Below, piece by piece: positions 1 through 8,980 of a stretch of DNA of 64,000 nt (positions are counted from its first letter, which is position 1; every line of letters starts with the position of its first letter). The notes beneath the pieces are model-generated. The model worked only from the letters and a program-made list of their open reading frames with translations. It did not search any database and was not told where the DNA came from. Position numbers and translations under genes: made by a program. The DNA is from Bacteriovoracaceae bacterium (GTDB lineage: Bacteria; Bdellovibrionota; Bacteriovoracia; Bacteriovoracales; Bacteriovoracaceae), in assembly GCA_019752535.1 (NCBI GenBank), contig JAIEMA010000004.1, forward strand, positions 19,993 to 83,992, in the 5' to 3' direction.

Positions 1-954
1 GAAGCTCTTCTGGCGAAGGTCTTTAACTTGTTCTATTTCATGATCAATTTTGGTTCATTCTTCTCGACGATCATTACTCCATGGACACTTAAGCACTATG
101 GGCCAAGTGTTGCGTTTGGTGTACCAGGTGTGTTGATGTTCCTTGCCACCATCATTTTCTGGATGGGTCGTAAGCAGTACATCCATGTTCCACCTACTAA
201 ATCTGATGGTAATGGCTTTTTAAGCGTCTTAAAGTCTGCACTCACTATGCCTTCAGTCGCTGGCAAAGGATTCTGGGAGAAAACTGAATCTAAGCACGGT
301 AAAGATGCAGCCGAGGGCGCACAGTCAGTTTGGGGAATTACAAAAGTTTTCGCCGCTGTCTCTGTCTTCTGGGCTCTCTTTGATCAACACGGATCAAGCT
401 GGGTGATTCAGGCCACAAAGATGGATCTTCTTTTCATGGGAATCCAATTCGAAGCTTCTCAGATCTCTGCGTGGAATCCAATCATGGTTATGGGTCTTAT
501 TCCCATTTTCACGATGGGTGTTTATCCAACGATCACAAAACTTGGCTTTGAGATGACTCCACTTCGTCGTATGACGATTGGTATGTTTGTCGCTGGTGCT
601 GCTTTTGCGATGGCAGCCATGATTCAGCACACGCTTGATGCTGGCACACAGTTAAATGTGATGTGGCAGTTCTTCCCATACCTTGTTATGACGATTGCTG
701 AAGTGATGGTCTCAATCACTGGTCTAGAGTTTGCTTATACCCAAGCTCCAAAGAGCATGAAGTCTTCAATTATGTCGATGTGGCTTTTAACTGTATTCTT
801 CGGAAACCAGTTAGTGTCTTTCATTACAAAGATTGAACTCTTCCCGGTAGCGAGTGCAAACTACTTCTGGTTCTTTGCAGCTGTCATGGGAGCTTTCGCC
901 ATGATCTTCGCCTTTATGGCGAGCGGTTATAAAACGAAAAATTACATGAACTAA
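1..954 (+). CDS. POT/PTR-family proton-dependent peptide transporter, 3' part
   Basis: Inner-membrane MFS carrier of the POT (PTR2) family, which imports di- and tripeptides with protons. The frame is open from base 1, so the start and the first membrane segments lie outside the window; 317 residues remain. Early in the visible part the sequence FYFMINFGSFFST matches the conserved NxGSxxS region of POT helices. A charged linker follows, then about seven to eight hydrophobic segments to the C-terminus (residues ending KTKNYMN). A hairpin terminator lies directly after the stop. Family assignment is confident. The substrate is inferred from the family; peptides would suit the protease-rich surroundings. 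Confidence 0.85.
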   Translation, partial: EALLAKVFNLFYFMINFGSFFSTIITPWTLKHYGPSVAFGVPGVLMFLATIIFWMGRKQYIHVPPTKSDGNGFLSVLKSALTMPSVAGKGFWEKTESKHGKDAAEGAQSVWGITKVFAAVSVFWALFDQHGSSWVIQATKMDLLFMGIQFEASQISAWNPIMVMGLIPIFTMGVYPTITKLGFEMTPLRRMTIGMFVAGAAFAMAAMIQHTLDAGTQLNVMWQFFPYLVMTIAEVMVSITGLEFAYTQAPKSMKSSIMSMWLLTVFFGNQLVSFITKIELFPVASANYFWFFAAVMGAFAMIFAFMASGYKTKNYMN

Positions 955-984
955 AAAAAAAGCCCTCGAAAGAGGGCTTTTTTT
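955..984. terminator. Bidirectional rho-independent terminator
   Basis: The arms agccctc and gagggct form a stem with a GAAA loop (961-978). An A-run precedes it and a T-run follows it, so it can terminate both the peptide transporter (+) and the convergent lipoprotein gene (-). Confidence 0.85.
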
Positions 985-2650
985 ATTCACCTTCTTGAGG
1001 GAAGGCAGCGTTGGTTCTTGGAGTTGCAAAAACTGGATTAGAATCATTGGTGGCATCACAAACGCCAGTCGCTGAATTCGTGAACACAATATATTCATCC
1101 CAATCAAAAATGTCGTTAAACGAGCTATCTGTCACCGGGGTGAGTCCTAGGTATTCATTAGATGTAACAGGGGCTCCTGCATCCATTTTTGCACGAGTCG
1201 TAAACGATCCAGCTGTATTGTAAACGTCTGAGACAAATTGCATGTCTTGAGTGGCCGCGGAGAAGTTTCTATTCCACTCGCGAACCGCTAAACGGATTCT
1301 GGCTTTCAAGTCATAGGATTTGTCTAAGCATTCAAAAGTATAGAATGGTTCTGCGCGCATGAAATTGACTGAGAATTTTCTTAATGTGTTGTTGTAAGCC
1401 AGAGAAGAGATGACTGATGACGGAAGTCCCGCTCTAAACGGATTGTCAGCGAGGATAACGACATCAAGCTGACCGTACGTTTCATCTTTTTCTTGGAGGA
1501 CGGGAACAGTAGAGCCTAAGAATGAATAGTCATACATAACTTCAGGGACAAATGTTTTATCTGTGCTGAAGTTAGCTCTGGTATCAAAATTTGCAACGCC
1601 TGAACATTGGCGCATGAAATTGGCCTGGTAAATATTCGAATTATGATCCGGATATTTTGACTCAACGACCATCTCCGATGTGCCTTCTTCATTCTTAACA
1701 AATTGATTGATATAGCCCATCGGACCTTCGAGAGCAGCAGATTGACTTGAAGCAGCCGCTGTCAATTCAAGAGAAGGACCGCTTAAACAGTTTCTGACTC
1801 GACCACCGCATGAAGTGACTGTTGGAGAGCTACCAGTGGCCACGAGTGTGTCACTCACTGAATCAGCATTAGTATCAATGGCCGTAACGTTGATTTGATG
1901 GACATCCATCTTTCCTTCATCGCAATTCACAGTCGAGTTATCGGCTAGGGTGTAATTGAATGAACATAACTTGCTTGCGCTATCAACATCGACCGGTACA
2001 GAGGCCGGATTAAGATCGAGTGAGCCAAATGCCAGTGGTAGGGTTGATGTTGTGCCACCATTGTCATCAATATTGACATACTTATTGCATAACTCTGAAG
2101 CCAGTTTTGTCGCCGTTCCGCTATAGCTTGGAACAACTAAGGCTAAGAGAGCAGGTGAAGCTATAATCTCATCACTACATTTAAAATAGGCGACCTGTCT
2201 TTTTTGACCATTCTGCCTGAGGCTGATACCTGGGAGAAATTTCCAATAACTAAAAGGCTTCGTGCGAATGTACTCACATGTCTTTGGATCGGTTTTAGCA
2301 TTAACTGTAAAGCCGTTATAAAAAAGGGCAAACTCTTCAGCTTCTAAGAAACATGAAATATCTCTTGTTGAATCAAGAGATGAAGGAACATCGACAACCG
2401 ATGAAACTTTACATTTCTCAGTGCTGATTTCGTTGGCTTTATGAAGTGAGTAACCTAAATACTCAGGTGGTAAGTTGTTAGCATTACCAAGCTCAAGCCA
2501 GAAATCATTCGTTGTGGAACTTGTTGTCGTTGTTGTGGGTCCAGTGGCCGCAGAAGGATTGGAGAGCTCAGGAGCGATTTTCTCCTGACAGGCGCCCAGC
2601 AATGCCAGTGCACTGATCAAAATACTAGTTTTTAGTGGCCATGTTTTCAT
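983..2650 (-). CDS. Large outer-membrane lipoprotein of unknown function
   Basis: I do not recognise the family. The 555-residue protein starts MKTWPLK and has a hydrophobic segment ending in the lipobox LGAC, giving a lipidated Cys21. A short Thr/Ser-rich linker follows, typical of a tether, and then a long soluble domain with scattered cysteines (probably disulphides). I chose ATG at 2650 over the in-frame GTG at 2668 because GAAAGGA lies 8 bases upstream of the ATG, inside the longer version. It runs convergently into the peptide transporter and shares its terminator. Export and lipidation are well supported; function is unknown. Confidence 0.75.
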   Translation of the reverse strand: MKTWPLKTSILISALALLGACQEKIAPELSNPSAATGPTTTTTSSTTNDFWLELGNANNLPPEYLGYSLHKANEISTEKCKVSSVVDVPSSLDSTRDISCFLEAEEFALFYNGFTVNAKTDPKTCEYIRTKPFSYWKFLPGISLRQNGQKRQVAYFKCSDEIIASPALLALVVPSYSGTATKLASELCNKYVNIDDNGGTTSTLPLAFGSLDLNPASVPVDVDSASKLCSFNYTLADNSTVNCDEGKMDVHQINVTAIDTNADSVSDTLVATGSSPTVTSCGGRVRNCLSGPSLELTAAASSQSAALEGPMGYINQFVKNEEGTSEMVVESKYPDHNSNIYQANFMRQCSGVANFDTRANFSTDKTFVPEVMYDYSFLGSTVPVLQEKDETYGQLDVVILADNPFRAGLPSSVISSLAYNNTLRKFSVNFMRAEPFYTFECLDKSYDLKARIRLAVREWNRNFSAATQDMQFVSDVYNTAGSFTTRAKMDAGAPVTSNEYLGLTPVTDSSFNDIFDWDEYIVFTNSATGVCDATNDSNPVFATPRTNAAFPQEGE

Positions 2651-2814
2651 AATGTGGCGTCCTTTCACCTATTTCCAATTCTTCCTATCGGATGAAATTA
2701 TTTAGAGTTTAAGGTTGTCTGTGTGAAACCTTCCCTTTTTTAAGTTCCCCGAGTTAAACTGGTATAGAGTACTTGAAATTATTGTAATTCCAGACACTGA
2801 TTGTCGGGGATAAA

Positions 2815-3705
2815 ATGCCTAAGTTTTCGAATCTACATCTCTCTCTTAAGCCTAACCCAATGCGAATTTGGGCTTTCATGGCAATCATTTGTGGCACTTT
2901 CTCTCTATTCATAAATACAGCTCAAGCCGCAAGAGATGCCGTTGTCGTTCAAGATAAGGCCATCATTTGGTCGGATGCTCAAAGAACTTCTCCCCTAGGT
3001 TTTGCGCGAAGAGGGAAAATAATCAGAGTAGGCGATAAAGAGAGAGAGAGAGGCCAAGTGGTCCCTGTGATCATTTCTGGAAAGGTTGGCTATGTCGCGA
3101 TTGAAGATTTATCTTTTGAGGACACGAATAAAAAAGTGACTGATGAAGACATTATTCCCACTCGATTTAAGGAAGCGACCCAGGTGCGCTACGGAGAATA
3201 TGTGGTGGGCTCGTACACTCGTTTTGCTTCTACAGAGTCGAAGAATTCTCAAGCGGGAAGAGTGGGCGATAACTGGAATTTTAATGGCGGTATGCTCAAG
3301 GGAGCGATTGCCACCAGTAATGAGCGAATAGGATTAAATTTTCTTGGTGAGTATCTTTACACGGAAAATCAAGACGAGTCCTTTCGCGTTTTTGAGTTAG
3401 GAATGGGCGTCTCTTTGGCCTTGATCGATTTTAGAAGATTTAAAATTAGAGCGGAAGTGTTTGGGCTAGTCGTTCCTTGGTCGCAATACGAATCAAGACC
3501 ATTGTTCACCTTAAACGGCTATGGAGGGGGAGCTCTCGCTCAGGGAACTGGGACTATTTTCTTCACAGACAGTGTGGGTGTGGAAGTGGGATTTGGCTAT
3601 CAAGCGTTGAAGATTTTTAACATTAAACGACCAAGTCCGTTTAAGCCTTTTAGCCCATTCTTTTCAGGTACACGCCTCAATGCAGGACTAGTTATTCGCT
3701 TTTAG
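2815..3705 (+). CDS. Secreted SH3-like plus beta-barrel outer-membrane protein
   Basis: Predicted 296-residue envelope protein. An N-terminal signal peptide ends near AQA (residue 38). Residues about 42-105 resemble a bacterial SH3-like domain (VVVQDKAIIWSDA, then a G-x-V-G-Y-V strand). The rest alternates aromatic and polar residues in beta-strand patterns and ends in phenylalanine (LVIRF), the usual C-terminal signature for BAM-inserted outer-membrane barrels. GGGG lies 5 bases before the ATG. The 3' end overlaps the convergent membrane-protein gene by 14 bases. The barrel call is inferred from strand pattern and terminal Phe; substrate or role is unknown. Confidence 0.65.
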   Translation: MPKFSNLHLSLKPNPMRIWAFMAIICGTFSLFINTAQAARDAVVVQDKAIIWSDAQRTSPLGFARRGKIIRVGDKERERGQVVPVIISGKVGYVAIEDLSFEDTNKKVTDEDIIPTRFKEATQVRYGEYVVGSYTRFASTESKNSQAGRVGDNWNFNGGMLKGAIATSNERIGLNFLGEYLYTENQDESFRVFELGMGVSLALIDFRRFKIRAEVFGLVVPWSQYESRPLFTLNGYGGGALAQGTGTIFFTDSVGVEVGFGYQALKIFNIKRPSPFKPFSPFFSGTRLNAGLVIRF

Positions 3706-4285
3706 CGGGAAGACTCAAGAGTGCTTTAAGAGATTCAAGATCATTTTTTCGAGAGTGGCGATCCAGTTGGATTTCAATTCCCTGGGCTGCTTTAAGCCAT
3801 AAAGTGAAATACCCCTTATTTTGAAAACCAACTGCTTGCTCTCCTCCTTTGAGGCGGGCCACATTAGGCGCATCGAGATGGTGCAAAACAAGAAGTTCTA
3901 AGGCAGAAGCTTCAATGATTTTATTGAAGAAAGGAATTCCAAATAATTTATGCTGAATTTTAAATTGATTCTTTGTACGAGAAAGAATCTTCTCATAAAA
4001 AAAGAATCCCATTACGGTGAGAGGAAGTGAGATGAGAAAAATTTTTAAAGCCAAGGCCAAAAGTGCATCCGGTCCACCTAGGCTTGAGAGCTTCTCTAAG
4101 GGGTCTTTCACGGCAATCCAAAGAAAGAGAACAACTGTGAGCGAGGCAGCGGCATAGGCCCAAAAAATATAGGGAAGCCCATAGCTTCTCACAGTCACTG
4201 AATTCACCTCACCAAGAGGTGAGAGTTGGAGTTTGACGAAGTCAGTTTCTTCAGCAGAAACAGGAAAAGGATAGAGTAAGCCCAT
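3692..4285 (-). CDS. Hypothetical two-helix membrane protein
   Basis: Unrecognised 197-residue protein. Two strong hydrophobic segments (about residues 38-58 and 75-98) are followed by a soluble C-terminal domain of about 95 residues. It starts 8 bases after the stop of the upstream Ntn-hydrolase-like gene, so the two are probably cotranscribed and translationally coupled. No clear Shine-Dalgarno is visible, which agrees with coupling. The soluble part resembles a PH-like or DUF-type cytoplasmic domain only loosely, and I do not assign one. Confidence 0.6.
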   Translation of the reverse strand: MGLLYPFPVSAEETDFVKLQLSPLGEVNSVTVRSYGLPYIFWAYAAASLTVVLFLWIAVKDPLEKLSSLGGPDALLALALKIFLISLPLTVMGFFFYEKILSRTKNQFKIQHKLFGIPFFNKIIEASALELLVLHHLDAPNVARLKGGEQAVGFQNKGYFTLWLKAAQGIEIQLDRHSRKNDLESLKALLSLPAKSE

Positions 4286-4293
4286 AAGTCTTT

Positions 4294-5880
4294 TTAACTT
4301 AAGCTGCCTTCATTCGTCCAGGGAAGAAGTAGATCTTGCAGGTCTAGCCTTGCCTCAATTTTGTTAATTAATTGAGCTTTTGTTGATGTAGGCTTCATTA
4401 ATAACTCTTCGCTCCAGCGGCGGAGGTTTTCTGGAAGATCAAGTGGAGTCACCGTCGCGACGAGATCTAAATCAAGTTCCAGTAAGAAGCGAAGAAAAAG
4501 AATAAAGGCCTTGTAGTGAGAGCTCTCTTGATTTAGAAGGCGCTGGCTTTGATGATAAAGCATTAAACGGTCACGCTTATTACTTAAATATTTCCACTGC
4601 CAAAAAGCCCAAACCCAAGAGCCTAGTTTAAAGGCTTCGCCATGAGCTTGACCCAGACCCATTTGAATATAATGAAAGGCAGCCGTTAATTCACCTAGGT
4701 CCATGTGCTTCTGGGCCAGGGAGTAGCAGTGAAACATTTTCCAAAGTTTTTTCTCTTCAGCAGGATAGTTTTGCGGGATTAAATCGTGAGTGCGCATTTC
4801 TGTTTGAAAAATATTTTGCCATCGGATGAGGGATCCCTGATTCCACATGGGAGGGAGACCAGCAATCATTTCAAAACTTCGTGTTGAAGGAGTTAAACAC
4901 AGGGCCTGTAGAGTAGAGCTGGTAACGGCCGGAGCCTTAGAGTGTTGAAGTTTGTGAGCGCGAGTGAGTCTTAGAAGCGGATGATCTTTTGAATCACTTT
5001 TTAGTCTCTCAAAACACCACTGTCTTCTCTCTTGGCAAAATTGAGCAAATGATGAAGGCTCAGCGGGATCTCGCTCTTTGTTTTGTGCCAGAGGAATATT
5101 ATTAAAAACCATCAAGGGTGTTTCTTTTAAATCAGCGGTAAAGACATCAACCTGAGGTCCTCCGATATCCATGACTAACACATTGCCAGAGGCATCTAGG
5201 CAGTGAAGGCCCCAGAGCCTTTGAGATTTAAACGTCTTGAGATTTCTTCTCAACTCAATGAGATTTTTTGAATGCAACAACCCTTCAATGACTGCTTCAC
5301 TGATTGGTCTTGAGTCATCAGGCTTTAGGGCCCTGTATTTTGCATGAAGAGCAATCGTCATTCCATTTGAGCTCATGGCCGTAAGAGGCAAAAAAACCAG
5401 ACCAGGCAAGCAGACAAAAAAGAGTGACGTGTTGTTTGGAAGTTTTAAGAGAATTAATTCCTGCATATCTTCTGTCGTATGGGCCAGAGGCCAATCAAGA
5501 AGTCGCAAATGCTGAGGCAGTTGAGTTTCCGGGTCCCAGTGAAAAACACTTGTGCAGCCAGGCAGAGAGCCTTTTAAGGCGTGATCTTCAATCTGTTCAA
5601 GAAACTTTAAATAGCGAGTGGAAGAGACTTCTAAGCCATCACAGTAGGCCTTGATCCACTGACCCCAAGAATTGTCAGGAAGAGTGACCTGCTCGGTTTT
5701 TCTCAATCGATTAGCGAATTCGAGAATTTGCTCTTTTACACTTTGATCACCATTCAATTTCTTAGATAGGGCAAAAAAAGCACTCTGATGCTTTTTCCCT
5801 AAGATATAGAAGTTTTCCTCTGGGTTTCCGATGAGACGGATAGGTTCAGGAATATTTGGCAAGGAGCCTCCGTATGACAA
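4294..5880 (-). CDS. Probable Ntn-hydrolase (C45/C59-like amidase)
   Basis: The central region reads GCTS (Cys109), followed about 17-20 residues later by R-x-x-D-W and then a PG-...-LTAMSSNGMTIAL stretch. This order (nucleophile Cys, Arg, Asp-aromatic, then a Gly-rich strand and an Asn-Gly turn) is typical of penicillin-acylase-like Ntn hydrolases such as acyl-CoA:6-APA acyltransferase and choloylglycine hydrolase families. The C-terminal 200 residues are helical and unfamiliar. No signal peptide is seen, so it is probably cytoplasmic. The longest frame begins TTG at 5880. A GGAGG sits only 4 bases before an alternative TTG at 5862, so the start is uncertain. Enzyme class is moderately supported; substrate is unknown. 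Confidence 0.55.
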   Translation of the reverse strand: MSYGGSLPNIPEPIRLIGNPEENFYILGKKHQSAFFALSKKLNGDQSVKEQILEFANRLRKTEQVTLPDNSWGQWIKAYCDGLEVSSTRYLKFLEQIEDHALKGSLPGCTSVFHWDPETQLPQHLRLLDWPLAHTTEDMQELILLKLPNNTSLFFVCLPGLVFLPLTAMSSNGMTIALHAKYRALKPDDSRPISEAVIEGLLHSKNLIELRRNLKTFKSQRLWGLHCLDASGNVLVMDIGGPQVDVFTADLKETPLMVFNNIPLAQNKERDPAEPSSFAQFCQERRQWCFERLKSDSKDHPLLRLTRAHKLQHSKAPAVTSSTLQALCLTPSTRSFEMIAGLPPMWNQGSLIRWQNIFQTEMRTHDLIPQNYPAEEKKLWKMFHCYSLAQKHMDLGELTAAFHYIQMGLGQAHGEAFKLGSWVWAFWQWKYLSNKRDRLMLYHQSQRLLNQESSHYKAFILFLRFLLELDLDLVATVTPLDLPENLRRWSEELLMKPTSTKAQLINKIEARLDLQDLLLPWTNEGSLS

Positions 5881-6089
5881 CTTGGATGAATGACCCTCTT
5901 ACAATCACAATCTGCCTTGGTTTAGCCGTGTTACGTATTTACCTGGAAGTGATTAATTTTGATTTTGCACGCTTGCCAGTGACATCTAAAATGATGCCAA
6001 AAGAGCAGGCTCAACGCTTTCACAAAATGGGATTCTACTTCTCATTGGGTTATTTTATCACTTTCGCGCCAGGTATGCTGCTTTCTTAA
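5874..6089 (+). CDS. Small hydrophobic protein of unknown function
   Basis: A 71-residue protein with two likely membrane segments (about residues 8-24 and 50-70) separated by a basic, polar loop. ATG at 5874 is preferred because AAGGAG lies 7 bases upstream. The gene starts inside the start region of the divergent Ntn-hydrolase-like gene, so the two share a compressed promoter region. It ends 6 bases before the convergent phosphatase gene. Family not recognised. Confidence 0.6.
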   Translation: MTTWMNDPLTITICLGLAVLRIYLEVINFDFARLPVTSKMMPKEQAQRFHKMGFYFSLGYFITFAPGMLLS

Positions 6090-6095
6090 GAAATT

Positions 6096-7175
6096 TTAGC
6101 CTTCGTAGAAATCGACAAGCGGCAATAACCGATTAAGAAACTCGTATTTAAATCGACGCTGCTTCCATTTAGCGACCATCTCTTTGCGGCATCTGATGTG
6201 AATCCTGACTCGACAGGGGCCAGCAATATCGGTGAGATTTTTGAGCTGATAGAACTTACTTAAAAATCTGAAATGCTGGCGATTGGTGAGTTTAAAGCCC
6301 TCATCTTTTTTGACCGAATTCCACACCACCCACGGGTCTTGTCTGCCCTGAAGCACTGAAGCAAGTGTAAGGTAGATAATAGTGTCGCTCTCAAAGCCAT
6401 CTCCCACTAAGACTAATTCATCGGGTATGCCAGTCATTAAAAGAATATTCACGAGATGGTTGAGTTTATAAAAGCCTTGAGTCTTTAAATCTTTAGGGGC
6501 CAGCTCACCTTCAAAAAGTGCAAACACACGACGGTAGTCTTTGAGATAAATATTGCTGGTAAATAATTGATTTCGATAGAGCCAGTCCCTAATGGCATTT
6601 TCATAAAAGTGAGGAGAGGCGGAGAGTACAAATGCATTATATCCATCAGTGATATAATTTTTTACAAGCTCAATAGAGTTTGGCACCGGTGGGAAATAAC
6701 CTAGAGGCCTGCGAAGAGAGAGATAGAGCTCTCGCGGCGAGTGGTAGCGTGTATCGACTAACGTTTTATCAAAATCAGTGATGAGAATGCGCTTATGTTC
6801 ACGCAGATTTAAAGGAATAAAACTTCCGATCAAAAGATCAAGACCAGGATAGGTGCGAGTTTCAAAAAGCAAAAGTCTTGCGACCGGGCCTTCGACCGGG
6901 TGAGGTATTCGAAGATTAAAGTCGCCAAAGGAATCTGAATCGTATTCGCGGTTCAGGAGTTCAACTCCATCTTTATCCATTCCTATAAGGCGCAGACGAA
7001 AGCGACGAGAACTTAAAAGACCTAAACTCTCAATAGGGCGAATGGGTGGTAATCCCGGGAGAGGATTTTGCCAGAATTGGTGACGCGCTTGTCTGGAATA
7101 AGAGAGTGAAGCACGCAAAGACAGGTGCTGCTCTGTAGAAATAGCGGTGATGTGTACTGGTTGCGGGCGTCGCAT
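6096..7175 (-). CDS. APP1-like phosphatidate phosphatase domain protein (HAD)
   Basis: Contains the HAD-type motif DFDKT at residues 134-138, a second motif with S-A-S at 185-187, and a third, GDGFESD, at 258-264. These match the catalytic domain of yeast App1 and its bacterial relatives (DUF2183), Mg2+-dependent phosphatases acting on phosphatidate or similar lipids. About 125 residues precede the domain and resemble the beta-rich N-terminal part of bacterial App1-like proteins. There is no signal peptide. It is transcribed alone, with a weak ribosome site. The phosphatase fold is confident; the lipid substrate is inferred from the family. Confidence 0.75.
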   Translation of the reverse strand: MRRPQPVHITAISTEQHLSLRASLSYSRQARHQFWQNPLPGLPPIRPIESLGLLSSRRFRLRLIGMDKDGVELLNREYDSDSFGDFNLRIPHPVEGPVARLLLFETRTYPGLDLLIGSFIPLNLREHKRILITDFDKTLVDTRYHSPRELYLSLRRPLGYFPPVPNSIELVKNYITDGYNAFVLSASPHFYENAIRDWLYRNQLFTSNIYLKDYRRVFALFEGELAPKDLKTQGFYKLNHLVNILLMTGIPDELVLVGDGFESDTIIYLTLASVLQGRQDPWVVWNSVKKDEGFKLTNRQHFRFLSKFYQLKNLTDIAGPCRVRIHIRCRKEMVAKWKQRRFKYEFLNRLLPLVDFYEG

Positions 7176-7269
7176 TTACTCATTGTAGCGGCCTTTTCTC
7201 CATGGAGCATAGTGACCTAGTTGCCCCGATGAAGATTTTAGGCCACAATCCTTTTTACTGGAGAATTTC

Positions 7270-7548
7270 ATGCTACAGATGCGACTAGTGATTAAGGGCA
7301 AAGTTCAAAGAGTGGGTTTTCGTTGGAGCGTGGTTGAACACGTGAAAAACGAAGGTCTTAAAGTTCATGGGCATGTTAAAAACCTTGCTGATGGATCTGT
7401 TGAATTAATTGCTCAAGGTGATATTGAATCTTTAAAAGCCGTGCATCGTTTTGCTACTAATGGGCCAGAGAAAGCTGATGTGCGCGAGGTTCAAGAGGAA
7501 ATTGAAGAAATTGAGCGGGCGAGTTTCACTGGTTTTACGATGGGCTAG
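7270..7548 (+). CDS. acyP: Acylphosphatase
   Basis: A 92-residue protein, the family's usual length. It hydrolyses carboxyl-phosphate bonds in small metabolites such as acetyl- or carbamoyl-phosphate. The active-site loop VQRVGFRW supplies Arg18, and GHVKNLADGSVEL supplies the catalytic Asn38. The usual loop glycine in VQGVGFR is replaced by Arg14, which is uncommon but not known to be disabling. TTTACTGGAG precedes the ATG at good spacing. The stop shares the four bases CTAG (7545-7548) with the stop of the convergent coiled-coil gene. Confidence 0.93.
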   Translation: MLQMRLVIKGKVQRVGFRWSVVEHVKNEGLKVHGHVKNLADGSVELIAQGDIESLKAVHRFATNGPEKADVREVQEEIEEIERASFTGFTMG

Positions 7549-8702
7549 GCTTTCTTGACTGTAAAGATAAGCTCTCCATCTTTCCATTCTTTTGTCATTT
7601 TTCTTGCATCTAGCACTTGAGAGACGGGAATTCTTGAAGTCATTGATTCGACTTTATTCACTTTTTTCATCGTCCCATCAGCATCTTTTCTTTCATCTTG
7701 GTAGCGGCGATTCGAAGTGAGAACCAATTCTTTATGATTAGAAGAAAGAAGAACTTCTTCTTTTGAATACTCTGGAACTTTAACTCTTAGAATATACTGA
7801 CCGGGCTGTTCTTCGATGGTTGGGCGAAGTTCAGTGAAATTAAAGAATGAATCATTGGATCTATTTTGCTCAATCTCAACACGTTTATTAAGTGACTCTT
7901 TCGCCGAATCTAGAACTTTTGAGTGCATGCCTTCAAGATTTTTTTCACTCTCTCCATGCTTGGCCAGCTGGTCTTGATACTTCTTTTCAAAGAGATTTTC
8001 TTTTTCAACTAGCGACTTTTGATGGTGAGTTTTCACTTCCTCGTGACGCTTGACGGTTTGTTCACTTAATTGGGAGAGCTCTTGTTCACTCTTTCTATGT
8101 TGAGAGTGGAGGAGATGCTTGTGTTGGGTCTTTTGCTTCTCTCTGACGTGATCGTACTTTTCGCCTTCCGAGCGATAGCTCTCAGCAAAGACCTGGCGCT
8201 GTTGATTGATCTTGCCTCGCCATTGCTCGCCCTCGTTAGAGAAGGCCATGCGATTAGTATCTTGCATGTCCTTCATCTTGAGTTGGCTTTCCTCATTTAA
8301 GTCTCTAAGATTCGAATTTTGGCGCTGATTGAGATCTTGAACCAAGTCTTCGTGTCTGAAATTAATATTTTCAATCTCTTCGCGAGTCTTTTGTTGGTTC
8401 TCTTCTTTGAGGCGATTGGAGTGAATCTGCTGTCTTTTCACTTCGGCTTCAGTGATCTGCTTCGTTTTATCAATTGACCCCTTAAGGGCGTTCAAGGTTT
8501 CTTCTTTTTTTTGAACTTCCTCTGCAATTTCAATTTGATTAGCATCTCTGAGCTGATGAATATCTTTATCATGGGCTTTTTTAATATCTTCTACATCGAG
8601 TTCATGCTTTTTACTCAGATGATCAAGCTCGGATTTATTCTTTCTCTGCAGAGTCTGCAACGAGCGTTGATTGACGGAATTAACTTCTTTTACACTACTC
8701 AT
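7545..8702 (-). CDS. Long coiled-coil protein with C-terminal Hsp20-like domain
   Basis: Residues 1 to about 285 are almost continuously charged and rich in Glu, Lys, Gln and His in heptad-like patterns, a long coiled coil. Residues about 293-383 read as an alpha-crystallin (Hsp20) domain: a QYILRVKVPEYSKEEV strand pair, LVLTSNRRY, an R-I-P-V-S strand, and a WKDGELIFTVKK ending that corresponds to the DGvL.i..pK element. Ordinary small heat-shock proteins have a short N-terminal arm, so this is an unusual fusion. Probably cytoplasmic. Its ATG overlaps the end of the upstream secreted-protein gene, suggesting one operon with 8699-8980 and 8977-9303. Confidence 0.7.
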   Translation of the reverse strand: MSSVKEVNSVNQRSLQTLQRKNKSELDHLSKKHELDVEDIKKAHDKDIHQLRDANQIEIAEEVQKKEETLNALKGSIDKTKQITEAEVKRQQIHSNRLKEENQQKTREEIENINFRHEDLVQDLNQRQNSNLRDLNEESQLKMKDMQDTNRMAFSNEGEQWRGKINQQRQVFAESYRSEGEKYDHVREKQKTQHKHLLHSQHRKSEQELSQLSEQTVKRHEEVKTHHQKSLVEKENLFEKKYQDQLAKHGESEKNLEGMHSKVLDSAKESLNKRVEIEQNRSNDSFFNFTELRPTIEEQPGQYILRVKVPEYSKEEVLLSSNHKELVLTSNRRYQDERKDADGTMKKVNKVESMTSRIPVSQVLDARKMTKEWKDGELIFTVKKA

Positions 8703-8980
8703 GGATTGAGCCTCTCAGAGGGGTGAGGGCAGTAATCTTTTTTGCCAGTATGGCCTTGGCACATCCATGTTCTAACAAGAGTAGCTTCAATGGATTGTGA
8801 GCCACCGTTATAGGCCACAAAAGCTTGTGGATTGAGTGTGGATCGCATGGCCTTGGCCTGTGCGGCCGTGACCATGGCAAGTGTGTTCTTTGGTTTCACT
8901 AGATATTGATAGACTCTATATTCAGCAAAAGCTGAAGTCGCAAAAAGTAAAATGGCAAGACTTGCGAGCAATCGAATCAA
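8699..8980 (-). CDS. Small secreted protein of unknown function
   Basis: A 93-residue protein with a clear signal peptide (hydrophobic segment, then TSAFA cleavage near residue 19). The mature part of about 74 residues has two cysteines (WMCQG and DYCPH) that could form a disulphide. Its start overlaps the upstream gene's stop and its stop overlaps the downstream start, each as a 4-base overlap, so it belongs to a tight three-gene operon. Family not recognised. Confidence 0.65.
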   Translation of the reverse strand: MIRLLASLAILLFATSAFAEYRVYQYLVKPKNTLAMVTAAQAKAMRSTLNPQAFVAYNGGSQSIEATLVRTWMCQGHTGKKDYCPHPSERLNP

